Below, piece after piece: positions 51,441-62,301 of a stretch of DNA of 64,000 nucleotides. The DNA lies in NCBI GenBank assembly GCA_007741555.1, contig CP036526.1:992001-1056000 (forward strand), given 5' to 3'. The position numbers and the translations under genes were made by a program. Source of the DNA: Stieleria marina. Lineage in GTDB: Bacteria > Planctomycetota > Planctomycetia > Pirellulales > Pirellulaceae. The notes beneath the pieces were generated by a model. It was not told the DNA's origin and did not search any database. It saw only the letters and a program-made list of their open reading frames with translations. Every line of letters begins with the position of its first letter. The stretch's first letter is position 1.

Positions 51441-53042
51441 TTGGACGACGAAGTGCGCAACTTTATCAATCACAACTGGCCCACGCTCGTCTGGGCGACC
51501 GTTGTGTTTGTTGTGGCGGTTTTGATTCGGCTGCCATCGTGTTACGAAAGTTTTTGGGTCGACGAATTGCACACGGCCTGGGCGATTTGGGGCGACATGG
51601 CGCAAGTCGCCGAGCGGGCGGAAGTCGGCAACCAAACGCCGCTGTATTTTCAGGCAATGTGGATTTGGCGCTGGCTGGTCGGTGATTCGGAAGTGGCGTT
51701 GCGGATGAGCAGCGTGCTGGCCGTGGCCGCGGCATCGGCGCTGTTGGTCGTTGGGGTCAGGCAATCGACGGGCCGCGTTTCGGCGGGCGTGGTGTCAGGA
51801 GCAGTGTTGGCCGTTGATTCCAATTCGCTGTTTTTCGGTACCGAGTTTCGACCTTATGCGTTCATCATGCTGTCGTCGGTGATTGCGACATGGGCAGCGG
51901 TGGGTTTGATTCAGGGGAAAACCAAAGTTCGCGGCGGCAATCTGCGGCTGATTTTGGTGGCCGCCATTTCGCTGGCGGTGCTCATTCATCCCACATCGAT
52001 CGTGACGTTGGGACTATTGCCGATTGCTGTGTTGATCTTCGTGTTAATTGATCGCGGTTTGAGTTTGAAATTGCAAGTCTCCGATTTGGTCTCGATGATT
52101 TTGATCGCGGCAGTGGGATTCTCTTTGGCCAAGTCGTCGCTGGGGCATTCATGGGAGATTCGCGATCAGTGGGCAGCTTTCGGAAGAGCAACGTCACCGA
52201 ATCAGCTCTGGACGATCTGGCCTTGGTGGATCCTGGCGATCACGCCCGGCGTCATTGCGTTGCTTTCGCTAAGGAATCGATCGTTCCGTGAAGTTCTGAT
52301 TGCGAAACTACCCATGCTGGTGGCCGTAGTTGCAACGACCGTTTTTTTCGCTGCGTCGTATTTCGATTGGGTACCACTATGGCATCGTCGCTACTTCGTC
52401 GCCGTGCTGCCCCTGTTTGCGTGGTCGATCGGAGCTTGTTTTGCATTGCCGATGGCCAAGGGAATTTGTCGCGTCAGCGAAACTGTGGTTGTCGTAGCAG
52501 GAGCGTTCTTGATTGCCACGATGCTGTGGAATCAGGGCACGATCCAGCAGTGGCAGAAGGGGCAAACGCAGTTGATTGTCAGGGGAGAGGATTGGCGTAG
52601 CGCCGTCAATTGGCTGCGATCGGAAATGGCTGAGGATGAGAACTCGCAGGCGTATGTGGATGCGGCGTTGATCGAATCGGCAGAACCACGTCGTCATGTT
52701 GAGCTGGTTGGACCCTGGGCAGACTATTTCATGTTTCCGGTTCTGGGACCCTATTCACTTGAGAATTGCCAGACGCTAACGATCGACGCCAACATGCCGA
52801 AGCTGGATACGCGTACGTTGATTTACCCTGGAATGCGTTCATTTAAAAATCAATCGGCGAATTGGCTGATTTCCCGATCCAGTCGATCAAGAATCGATCG
52901 TTGGTTGGAGAGCCATTTGCTGCGTGCTATCGAACGCCGATCATTTGGACCTGTGCATGTCATTCGATATGAGTATCTATTGCCGAACGAACTCGGTCCG
53001 AAGTTGAAAGAAATGGGGTTTAGCCCACCCGCCGCCGAGTAA
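51441..53042 (+). CDS. ArnT/PMT-like membrane glycosyltransferase
   Basis: The TTG at 51441 gives 533 aa. An ATG at 51390 is also in frame but its first 17 residues come from the palindromic repeat, so I doubt it. The protein has about ten membrane helices and the GT39/GT83 pattern: first loop FWVDELHTAWAIW, with the acidic pair Asp-Glu expected to bind the lipid-linked sugar, then QTPLYFQAMWIWRW and SEVALRMSSVLAVAAASAL. The C-terminal 150 residues form an extracytoplasmic domain. It probably transfers a sugar from a polyprenyl carrier. Substrate unknown. Confidence 0.8.
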   Translation: MDDEVRNFINHNWPTLVWATVVFVVAVLIRLPSCYESFWVDELHTAWAIWGDMAQVAERAEVGNQTPLYFQAMWIWRWLVGDSEVALRMSSVLAVAAASALLVVGVRQSTGRVSAGVVSGAVLAVDSNSLFFGTEFRPYAFIMLSSVIATWAAVGLIQGKTKVRGGNLRLILVAAISLAVLIHPTSIVTLGLLPIAVLIFVLIDRGLSLKLQVSDLVSMILIAAVGFSLAKSSLGHSWEIRDQWAAFGRATSPNQLWTIWPWWILAITPGVIALLSLRNRSFREVLIAKLPMLVAVVATTVFFAASYFDWVPLWHRRYFVAVLPLFAWSIGACFALPMAKGICRVSETVVVVAGAFLIATMLWNQGTIQQWQKGQTQLIVRGEDWRSAVNWLRSEMAEDENSQAYVDAALIESAEPRRHVELVGPWADYFMFPVLGPYSLENCQTLTIDANMPKLDTRTLIYPGMRSFKNQSANWLISRSSRSRIDRWLESHLLRAIERRSFGPVHVIRYEYLLPNELGPKLKEMGFSPPAAE

Positions 53043-53104
53043 GTTATGGGTGAGACTTGGCGACGGTTCTAATATGTAATGGCTGCTTCGCTACCCGATG
53101 AAGG

Positions 53105-54463
53105 ATGACTGGTTTGCCTACCCGCTCCGTTTTCACTGTTCTAGTTTTGTTTGCAATCAATGTTTGCATTGCTGATGACGCTGCGCAGCGTGGGTACCGG
53201 CGTCTTACGGAAACGGCGTTTCTGCCTGCGGATTTTAATCAGGATACATTTGATGAAATCTGGACTAGTTGGCCCGAACCGTTGCGGAGTGAGGCGGAAA
53301 AGGCTTCGCCCGAGCGGCGGCGGGAGATGGCGTTTGAACGTTATGGTTTGACGACGCGGCCCGACGACGATTCAGGAAAGCCGCTGCAGTATGTCGTCGG
53401 CAAGGATGGCGGCTGGACGATGAACTGTTTTTCTTGTCACGGCGGCAACGTCTACGGCAAACCCACGCCTGGCGCTCCTAATAATCGGTTTGCTTTGCAA
53501 ACGTTGACCGAAGAGATACGGGCAACGAAATTTCGCATGGGCAAACCGTTTTCGCGAATGGATGTCGGTGCGATGGTCATTCCGTTGGGAACGACGCATG
53601 GGACCACGAACGCGGTGGTCTTTGGGATGGGGTTGATGCACAGTCGTGACGAGCAATTGAATTTGGTCAATCGTTCGCCGGTTATGTTCACGCATCACGA
53701 CATGGACGCGCCGCCTTGGTGGCACTTCAGCAAGCGGCCGTACATTTACATCGATGGGTTTGCCCAAAAAGGCCATCGTGGGTTAATGCAGTTCATGTTG
53801 GTTCCTGAGAACGGTCCGGAGTTTTTTGAAAAGCACGAAGATGATTTTCGCGATGTCTATGCGTATTTGTCTTCGTTGAGACCGCCAAGGTATGCGGGGG
53901 CCGTCGATGCAAAATTGGCGGAGCAGGGCAGGGGGCTTTTTAATCAGACGTGTTCCGACTGCCACGGTACCTATGGCAAAGACGGGATATATCCGAACCG
54001 ACGCATCCCGATTGATGAGATCGCGACGGACCCGGTGCGGTTGACTGCCCTGTCGGTGTCGGGCCGCGAGCTCTATTCGAACAGTTGGTTTGCCAATGCG
54101 GGGCAGGTGGACGAGCAGGAAACGGTGGTTGATCCCGATGGTTACGTTGCCCCGCCGCTGGATGGTGTGTGGGCAAGTGCGCCGTATTTTCATAACGGCA
54201 GCGTGCCGACGCTGTGGGGTGTTTTGAATCCAGCGGAACGACCGACGGTGTGGCGACGCGTGGTTGAGGCAATGGATGCTGAGAAGTTCGGCTTGACGGT
54301 TGAGTCGGTCCCGAAAGCTCCGCTGACCGAACCAGACAAAGCTGTACGACGAACCTATTTTGATACGCGGCGATTTGGCAAAAGCAATGCCGGGCACGAT
54401 TTTCCCGATCAACTGAGTGACGGGGACAAACGAGCCGTTCTGGAGTATTTGAAGACGTTGTGA
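53105..54463 (+). CDS. Di-haem cytochrome c protein
   Basis: 452 aa with a signal peptide (VFTVLVLFAINVCIA). Two c-type haem sites are seen: CFSCH at 108-112 and CSDCH at 283-287. Between and after them the sequence APYFHNGSVPTLWGVLNPAE is the conserved distal stretch found in many cytochrome c/CcpA-like proteins. It should be periplasmic and transfer electrons; no dedicated partner is encoded nearby. The start ATG at 53105 has an AAGG just before it. Confidence 0.85.
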   Translation: MTGLPTRSVFTVLVLFAINVCIADDAAQRGYRRLTETAFLPADFNQDTFDEIWTSWPEPLRSEAEKASPERRREMAFERYGLTTRPDDDSGKPLQYVVGKDGGWTMNCFSCHGGNVYGKPTPGAPNNRFALQTLTEEIRATKFRMGKPFSRMDVGAMVIPLGTTHGTTNAVVFGMGLMHSRDEQLNLVNRSPVMFTHHDMDAPPWWHFSKRPYIYIDGFAQKGHRGLMQFMLVPENGPEFFEKHEDDFRDVYAYLSSLRPPRYAGAVDAKLAEQGRGLFNQTCSDCHGTYGKDGIYPNRRIPIDEIATDPVRLTALSVSGRELYSNSWFANAGQVDEQETVVDPDGYVAPPLDGVWASAPYFHNGSVPTLWGVLNPAERPTVWRRVVEAMDAEKFGLTVESVPKAPLTEPDKAVRRTYFDTRRFGKSNAGHDFPDQLSDGDKRAVLEYLKTL

Positions 54464-54517
54464 TCGGAGCAATGTCCCACTGAAGCTCTGTTCGTTTTGA
54501 AGATGGATGGTTGTATT

Positions 54518-54579
54518 GTCGTGGATTGCTCCGCAATCCTACGTGATTGAGGCGTTGGATCGGCGGAGCGATCCACGAC
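54518..54579. repeat. Palindromic repeat of a third type (C)
   Basis: GTCGTGGATTGCTCCGC (54518-54534) pairs with GCGGAGCGATCCACGAC (54563-54579) over 17 bases with one mismatch. It follows the cytochrome gene and may end its transcript before the riboswitch. Confidence 0.7.
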
Positions 54580-54620
54580 TATCCTTGACCAAAAAACGCT
54601 TGCCGTCATACTCTTTTGAC

Positions 54621-54712
54621 CGCAGGGGTGTCCGTTTGGACTGAGAATTTTGGTGCAATCTCCAAAATAACCCTTCGAACCTGATACGGGTCATACCGAC
54701 GAAGGGAGCGAG
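54621..54712 (+). promoter_or_regulatory. TPP riboswitch (THI element) ahead of thiC
   Basis: The conserved blocks are in order: GGGGTG (54625), CTGAGA (54641), and CCCTTCGAACCTGATACG (54671), which pairs by CCCTTC with GAAGGG (54701-54706) to close the second helical arm. These are the TPP-sensing motifs. It is about 80 bases upstream of thiC, so high thiamine diphosphate should reduce ThiC production. No clear terminator follows; control of translation is plausible. Confidence 0.93.
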
Positions 54713-54779
54713 GAGGCTACGTTTCTTTTTCTTGCGATAGCCATTCTCTCTTGCTGAGTTTGTTTTTCCTGGTCGCTAA

Positions 54780-56894
<2,115 letters not shown>

Positions 56895-57014
56895 ACTCTG
56901 CTGCAAGTGCGAATCGAAATACTGCTGGATAAAGATGACTGAAGGCGTCCGGCAGTTGGGGAAAAGAAGAATCTGGTCGGATTGCCAATAGCGGAAGGTT
57001 AAGAGTTCTTTGCT

Positions 57015-57099
57015 GTAGTCCTGCGACGCCGTTCGCCGGGCACGTAAGGGCGATGCTGCAAACCCTACTAAGGCCCTGCGAGCGGCGTCGCAGGACTAC
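57015..57099. repeat. Family B palindromic repeat (copy 4)
   Basis: Arms GTAGTCCTGCGACGCCG...CGGGCA (57015-57042) and GGCCCTGCGAGCGGCGTCG...ACTAC (57072-57099) with a 29-base loop. Lies between thiC and the channel gene, 12 bases before the channel start. Confidence 0.85.
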
Positions 57100-57111
57100 G
57101 GACGACAGCCA

Positions 57112-57888
57112 GTGATCCTGAACCGAATCCTACTTAGCGAGCGCTTGATGTTGGCCGTCGTGGCGGTCAACTCGCTGCTGATCTACGCTATGTACTTTCC
57201 GTCGCTGCGTGGGGTAAAGTGGCTTGAATACGCCGACATGGCATTCATCTTGGTGTTTGTGCTCGAGGCGATCTATAAGATCTCGACATACAGTTTGGCG
57301 GGGTACTTTCGCAGCGGCTGGAATCGATTTGATTTCGGCATTGTGTTGCTGAGCATGCCGACTTTGTTGGTGCCATTTACCGATGTGCCTGATACGGCAG
57401 TATTCATTATCTTGCGGCTGTTTCGGCTGGTGCGGATCGCACGTGTGCTTCGTTTCGTGCCCAATATGCACCACATTCTTGCGGGCTTGGGGCGTGCGCT
57501 GAAAGCGTCGGTGTTTGTGTTCTTTGCTCTCGGATTCTTGCTGTTTGTTTTCTCCGTCATGACGTGCCATTTCTATCACGACGTCGTGCCCGAACACTTC
57601 GGCGATCCGCTGATCAGTCTTTACAGCGTCTTTCAGCTATTCACGGTCGAAGGCTGGTACGAGATACCGAATCTGGTTGCCGAACGCACCGACAAGCCAT
57701 GGGTGATCGGTGTGACACGATTTTATTTTGGGATGATCGTGTTACTCGGCGGCGTGCTGGGCATGAGCCTTGCCAATGCCGTGTTCGTCGATGAGATGAC
57801 GATGGACAACACCGATGAGCTGGAGGAGAAGGTGGACCGGCTGGGCGAGCAGATCGCGGAGATTAAGGAGATGCTCCGCGACCGCTGA
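57112..57888 (+). CDS. Voltage-gated cation channel (BacNav-like)
   Basis: A GTG start gives 258 aa, a single six-helix domain that should work as a tetramer. S4 is LRLFRLVRIARVLRF with arginines at 102, 105, 108, 111 and 114, one in three. The pore loop has SLYSVFQLFTVEGWYEIP, where TVEGW (178-182) matches the position of the BacNav selectivity motif (T-L-E-S-W in NaChBac), with Glu180 at the key site. The C-terminus DELEEKVDRLGEQIAEIKEM is a coiled coil, as in BacNav, where it holds the tetramer together. Na+ or Ca2+ selectivity cannot be told by eye. Confidence 0.87.
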   Translation: MILNRILLSERLMLAVVAVNSLLIYAMYFPSLRGVKWLEYADMAFILVFVLEAIYKISTYSLAGYFRSGWNRFDFGIVLLSMPTLLVPFTDVPDTAVFIILRLFRLVRIARVLRFVPNMHHILAGLGRALKASVFVFFALGFLLFVFSVMTCHFYHDVVPEHFGDPLISLYSVFQLFTVEGWYEIPNLVAERTDKPWVIGVTRFYFGMIVLLGGVLGMSLANAVFVDEMTMDNTDELEEKVDRLGEQIAEIKEMLRDR

Positions 57889-58045
57889 CTTTGAGTGTGG
57901 GAGGCATTGGCCAAGAAAAGTCGCAAACGAACAAGAAGCAACAGTTGATTGCCTGTTTCTCTCGTTTGTCTTCGTCCTCGGTTTTTCTTTTACTCTTTGT
58001 GGCTACCAAGCTGATCAGCGTTGGGGCCATCGGCTTTGAATGGGG

Positions 58046-59353
58046 TTACTGATTGACGGTCGAGTCGTCCGGGATTCCTTTGCCGATCAATAATCCGGTG
58101 CCGCGGAGTCGCCAAAAGAAATAGGCGGAACCGGCTAGCATTAAGATCGAGCAGATGAGAAAGATCCGCTGCGGAGTCTCGCCGAAGGCAGGCCGGATGA
58201 CCGAGTAGATGATCGCTGCAATGGTAAGAAACGTGAACGAACAAGCGTTTGCGGTCCCGAGGAACCGTCCGCGTTCATCGTCGGGCGACATTTTTTGCAG
58301 CAAGGATTGCAGGGGCACGATGTAAAAACCAGCCGAAAAACCAGCGCCGAATATGAACAACGCGATCGAGCTGAGGCCAACGCGAACCATCGGTGCCATG
58401 TCGGGCAGCGAAGGCGGAACCAGGGCCAGGAGCGCGAAGAAGACGATCAATCCCAGAGCGCCGATCGGGATCAAGCGTGTTTCGATGCGATGTCCGGAAA
58501 TCAGTCCTGCGACAGCGCATCCGATGCCAATGGCGATTCCCATGACGCCCAGCAACACGCTGGCTTCGGCGCGACTGACGTTTAGCACCACGGTGTACTC
58601 CGGGACGATGAACAGCGCGATTCCGGCCAGCAAGTAGAAATAGCCCCATGCCATCATCACCATCAAGAGTCGCGTTTTGGACATTTCACGGACCGCATCG
58701 ATATAAGTGCTAAGCGGGTTCCAGTCCCATTTCAAGTCGCGGTCACCAGGTTCCAGGTCGGTCATCAGCATGGCGGCGACGAGCCCGTGCAGCGCGACGA
58801 CGACCAGGATAAACCCGGGCAGCCAGACCAGTGGCGTGCCGACTCCTTGCGGGCTGTAGGCGTCGCTAACGAATCCAGCTGCAAGCGTGCCGATGATCAC
58901 AGCGACGTTGGTCATCATATTGATTGTGCCGTTGGCGCGGCTCAGATCGGAGTCTTCGACCAGTTCGGGGATCATGCCGTACTTTGCTGGCCCAAAGAAG
59001 GCACTTTGGCAGGTCAGCATGATTAACGATGCCAGGGTGATCCAAAGATTGCCGGACCAGAATCCAATCAACGCGACGATGGCGATCGGGACTTCGGCGA
59101 TTTTGACGCCCAAAAGGACGCTGCGTTTGGAATAGCGATCGGCGACTTGGCCGGCGTATCCCGACAGCAGAATAAACGGGATCGTAAAGAAAATGCCCAC
59201 GATTCCTTGGCCGCCTTTGCCAAGTTCGCCGGCCCAGGCACCGTCGATCACCATAAAGGTCAGCACGCCTTTGATGATGTTGTCATTCATTGCCCCAAAG
59301 AACTGCGATGCCAGGAGGCTGAGGAATCCGCGTTTAAGAAGGTTGCTTTGCAC
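58046..59353 (-). CDS. MFS transporter, LplT-like
   Basis: A GTG start gives 435 aa with about 12 membrane helices. The N-terminus FFGAMNDNIIKGVLTFMV, the cytosolic loop SGYAGQVADRYSKRSVL and CQSAFFGPAKYGMIPELVE match the lysophospholipid transporter (LplT/Aas) branch of the major facilitator superfamily. No acyltransferase domain is fused and none lies next to it. It may move lysophospholipid across the inner membrane, but substrate is inferred from family only. Confidence 0.83.
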   Translation of the reverse strand: MQSNLLKRGFLSLLASQFFGAMNDNIIKGVLTFMVIDGAWAGELGKGGQGIVGIFFTIPFILLSGYAGQVADRYSKRSVLLGVKIAEVPIAIVALIGFWSGNLWITLASLIMLTCQSAFFGPAKYGMIPELVEDSDLSRANGTINMMTNVAVIIGTLAAGFVSDAYSPQGVGTPLVWLPGFILVVVALHGLVAAMLMTDLEPGDRDLKWDWNPLSTYIDAVREMSKTRLLMVMMAWGYFYLLAGIALFIVPEYTVVLNVSRAEASVLLGVMGIAIGIGCAVAGLISGHRIETRLIPIGALGLIVFFALLALVPPSLPDMAPMVRVGLSSIALFIFGAGFSAGFYIVPLQSLLQKMSPDDERGRFLGTANACSFTFLTIAAIIYSVIRPAFGETPQRIFLICSILMLAGSAYFFWRLRGTGLLIGKGIPDDSTVNQ

Positions 59354-59801
59354 GATTCAGGCGATTTCAAGGGACGAGTTTCGACGAGAGAATGCGTGCG
59401 GATCTTAGCAGAGAGCTCGCCGCGGCAGTGAGGCGAGCCGAACCAAGCTGGCGCGGCTTTCTGGACAGAGCCTGGTTACGGGGCGTTGAATGCGGCGAAA
59501 ATGCCCAAAGTACCTAATGCGAAAAACTGGGAGGCGGTATGTGTCGATGACGCGCGCTGACCAGCATCGCGATGACAAGTTATCGATTTTCACTATCGGG
59601 TGGGTGGTTTAACACTGCTCAGAAATGCGCGGGCGGGTTACAGTCATGCCAGCGAACAAACAGGAAATGGGTGTTCCGGGTTGGCCGTGCGAATCCAGTG
59701 AGAGGCGCACATGAGTTTTCTGGCCCGCGGAAATGTCTCCTTCACGGATGTCTCGCAAAGGGGATTTTTTTGATCGTTTATTCCAACGAAGCCAGAACTC
59801 T
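59354..59801. other. Divergent intergenic region before the desaturase
   Basis: About 450 bases between the MFS transporter and the desaturase, which are transcribed away from each other. An in-frame ATG at 59733 could extend the desaturase by 23 residues. I found no confident promoter, repeat or RNA. Confidence 0.4.
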
Positions 59802-60815
59802 ATGTCCACGATGATTCCGGACGAAACCGCTATCGATTCCGATCTACCTACCGCGGCGGAGTCGGAATCGACAATTGAGGTCGTCGCCGATAAACACACC
59901 GTGCCCATGGAATATCCCGTCGGTGTCAGCATGAAAGAAGTCCGCAAGGATTACTTGGTCATGTTTGTGACGATGCATGTGTTGGCAGTCATGGTTTTTT
60001 TGCCGTACTTCTTTAGTTGGACTGGCGTGGCGCTGTTTGTGTTGGGAGTGATTGTGTTTGGTCAGCTGGCCGTGCCAATCGCCTTTCACCGCTTGCTGGC
60101 TCACAAAAGCTTCAAAACACCCAAGTGGTTCGAGCGTTTCTTGGTGACGTTGGCGATGTGCAGCGCTCAGGAAACTCCCGCGCAGTGGGTGGCTTGGCAT
60201 CGTAAGCACCACGTTCACAGTGACGAACGCGAGGATCCACATTCGCCGCGTGTCAGTTTCTTTTGGTCGCACATGGACTGGATGCTGCACGACAACAAAA
60301 GTGCGGTCGGTACCTTTGCGATGTACGAAAAGTACGCCAAAGACATCCTGCAAGATCCGTACTACATGTGGATCGAAAAGCTACCGATCGCTTCAGGTTT
60401 CTTGTACTTTTGCCACGCGATTTCTTATGCGTTGTTGGGTGCGATCGCATCGGTTTGCTACTTGGGTTTTACGCTTGAAGCATTGCAGTTTGCGGGCAGC
60501 ATCTTTGTTTGGGGTTTGGTTGCCAGGACCGTTTGGGTTTGGCACATCACGTGGGCAGTCAATTCGTTGTCGCATGTGTACGGCTACCGCAACTACGAAA
60601 CGACTGATGACAGTCGCAACAACTGGTTTGTGACGTTGCTGACGGCTGGCGAAGGCTGGCACAACAACCACCATGCGGACCCGTCGAGTGCCTCGAATCA
60701 ACACCGCTGGTGGGAGATCGATCTAAATTACTACGTGATTCGATTGTTTGGCGTGCTAGGTTTGGCCAAAGACATTATTCCGCCGCGGCACGTGCGTCAG
60801 GCTGGCAGGAAGTAG
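59802..60815 (+). CDS. Acyl-CoA/fatty-acid desaturase
   Basis: ATG 59802 gives 337 aa. The three histidine clusters of membrane desaturases are present: HRLLAH (96-101), HRKHH (133-137) and HNNHH (about 287-291, EGWHNNHHADPS). Membrane helices lie in between (MFVTMHVLAVMVFLPYFF, GVALFVLGVIVFGQLAV). The di-iron enzyme probably makes a delta-9-type double bond in membrane lipid acyl chains. The stop TAG reads into TAGTCCTG, the first bases of a family B repeat that is cut short. Confidence 0.9.
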   Translation: MSTMIPDETAIDSDLPTAAESESTIEVVADKHTVPMEYPVGVSMKEVRKDYLVMFVTMHVLAVMVFLPYFFSWTGVALFVLGVIVFGQLAVPIAFHRLLAHKSFKTPKWFERFLVTLAMCSAQETPAQWVAWHRKHHVHSDEREDPHSPRVSFFWSHMDWMLHDNKSAVGTFAMYEKYAKDILQDPYYMWIEKLPIASGFLYFCHAISYALLGAIASVCYLGFTLEALQFAGSIFVWGLVARTVWVWHITWAVNSLSHVYGYRNYETTDDSRNNWFVTLLTAGEGWHNNHHADPSSASNQHRWWEIDLNYYVIRLFGVLGLAKDIIPPRHVRQAGRK

Positions 60816-60845
60816 TCCTGTAACAATTAACCTGCGCTTTTTGTT

Positions 60846-60913
60846 AGCCGCTGGCGCTAGCCACGGGCCTCGCTCAGTCACGCAGGAAAGGGCCCGTGGC
60901 TAGCGCAGCGGCT
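60846..60913. repeat. Family A palindromic repeat (copy 2)
   Basis: Left arm AGCCGCTGGCGCTAGCCACG... (60846-60869) and right arm 60891-60913, which lacks one C. Sits between convergent genes. A further weak half-copy is seen at about 60931-60949. Confidence 0.85.
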
Positions 60914-60967
60914 CACTAAATACGAAGTGTCGCTATCGCCAGCGGCTCTCAAGCAACGTCATCGGGA

Positions 60968-61333
60968 CTACTGTTTGTACTTCTCGATTGCTTCGGGAAG
61001 CGGGTACGCGGTGACATCGCGATCGCCTTGGGTCGCAGCGATTTCTAGCAATCGACCGTAACCGCGGCTGACAAGTTGTTGACGTGTTTGGACGTAGTCG
61101 GCGTCCAGTTTTTCTCGCGACAGATCCCCAGCGACGGTGACTCGCGCGAAGTTGTTGTGATCGATGAATTGCGCGAGCACGGGATTGCAGCGTATGTGTC
61201 GTTCCGGCGAAGTGTGCAGTACTTCGGGGTCCAATTCGCCGATCACATAACGCAGGTATAGATCGCTATCGACGATGGAACTGACATCGTCGCCGCATAC
61301 TTCACACAGGTAACCTTCGTCGCACTTGGCCAT
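60968..61333 (-). CDS. Small protein with possible N-terminal zinc site
   Basis: 121 aa. The N-terminus has CDEGYLCEVCGDD, three Cys in a short span that could bind metal. The rest is a mixed alpha/beta sequence (LYLRYVIGELDPEVLH, HIRCNPVLAQFIDH) ending in a short basic tail. I do not recognise the family. It follows dapB by nine bases on the same strand, so it is probably cotranscribed. Confidence 0.7.
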   Translation of the reverse strand: MAKCDEGYLCEVCGDDVSSIVDSDLYLRYVIGELDPEVLHTSPERHIRCNPVLAQFIDHNNFARVTVAGDLSREKLDADYVQTRQQLVSRGYGRLLEIAATQGDRDVTAYPLPEAIEKYKQ

Positions 61334-61342
61334 GTTGACGAC

Positions 61343-62149
61343 CTACGACAAGCCCAATACGTCGAACATGTTGTACAGGCCGTTGCCTTTGCCTTGCAGC
61401 CATTTGGCTGCCGCCAGCGCGCCCGAGGCGTAGCAGTCGCGATTGCTGGCGGCGACGTTCAGTTCGATCTTTTCACCCAACATTCCGAAGACGATCGTGT
61501 GTTCGCCAGGATTGTCGCCGACGCGGACAGCGTGGTAGCCGATTTCGTTTTGCGTTCGCTCGCCGGTGTGGCCTTCGCGTCCGTGAACATGCTTGGTGCC
61601 GTCAGCGAGTTTTTCTGCGATCAGTTCGCCAAATTTTAGGGCCGTGCCACTGGGAGCGTCGGCTTTGTAGCGGTGATGGCGTTCGATGATTTCGATGTCC
61701 ACACCGCCTGCGATACCGGCCATTTTTTCGGTGATCTGCTGGGCGACTTTCATCGACAAGTTGACCGCCATCGACATGCTGGGTGCCCACACGATGGGCA
61801 AACTTTCAGCGGCTTTGGCGAGACTAGATTTTTGCGAATCCGAGAGGCCCGTCGTCGCTACGACCAGGGGAACTTTGGCGAACAAGCATTTGGCGATGCA
61901 ATCATCGATCGCTTGTGGCAGTGAAAAATCGACCACGGCATCGATGGCTGTGGGCCACTGGCTCACCAGCGTTTGATTCAGCGGGTTGATGCCGGCTAGT
62001 GATCCAGCGTCTTCGCCTTGATGTGGATTGTCCGCATGATCGATGGCGGCAGCGATTTGGAAGTCAGGGTCAGCGGCTGCCAGTGCGACGACTCGGCGGC
62101 CCATGCGACCTGCAGCGCCGTGGACGGCCAGTTGGATAGGTGTGTTCAT
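61343..62149 (-). CDS. dapB: 4-hydroxy-tetrahydrodipicolinate reductase
   Basis: DapB reduces hydroxytetrahydrodipicolinate with NAD(P)H in lysine and diaminopimelate synthesis. The ATG at 62149 gives 268 aa; a TTG two codons earlier is possible. Motifs are AVHGAAGRMGRRVV (nucleotide binding), VVATTGLSDSQK, WAPSMSMAVNLSMKVAQ, and IIERHHRYKADAPSGTAL, with the catalytic His and Lys. Length is normal. Confidence 0.96.
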   Translation of the reverse strand: MNTPIQLAVHGAAGRMGRRVVALAAADPDFQIAAAIDHADNPHQGEDAGSLAGINPLNQTLVSQWPTAIDAVVDFSLPQAIDDCIAKCLFAKVPLVVATTGLSDSQKSSLAKAAESLPIVWAPSMSMAVNLSMKVAQQITEKMAGIAGGVDIEIIERHHRYKADAPSGTALKFGELIAEKLADGTKHVHGREGHTGERTQNEIGYHAVRVGDNPGEHTIVFGMLGEKIELNVAASNRDCYASGALAAAKWLQGKGNGLYNMFDVLGLS

Positions 62150-62216
62150 GCTCAAAATCGTAAGATGGTCGAGCGAAAATCGCTAGTAGTCGCGGTGATG
62201 TTGGAACACCTAATTG

Positions 62217-62295
62217 AGCCGCTGGCGCTAGCCACGGGCGTTTTTGGGGATCAGTTGGTCATGCTCGAAGAGGCCCGTGGCTAGCGCCAGCGGCT
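62217..62295. repeat. Family A palindromic repeat (copy 3)
   Basis: Arms 62217-62239 (AGCCGCTGGCGCTAGCCACG plus three) and 62273-62295 are perfectly complementary over 23 bases, with a 33-base loop. It sits between thrC and dapB. Confidence 0.9.
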
Positions 62296-62301
62296 GACCA
62301 A

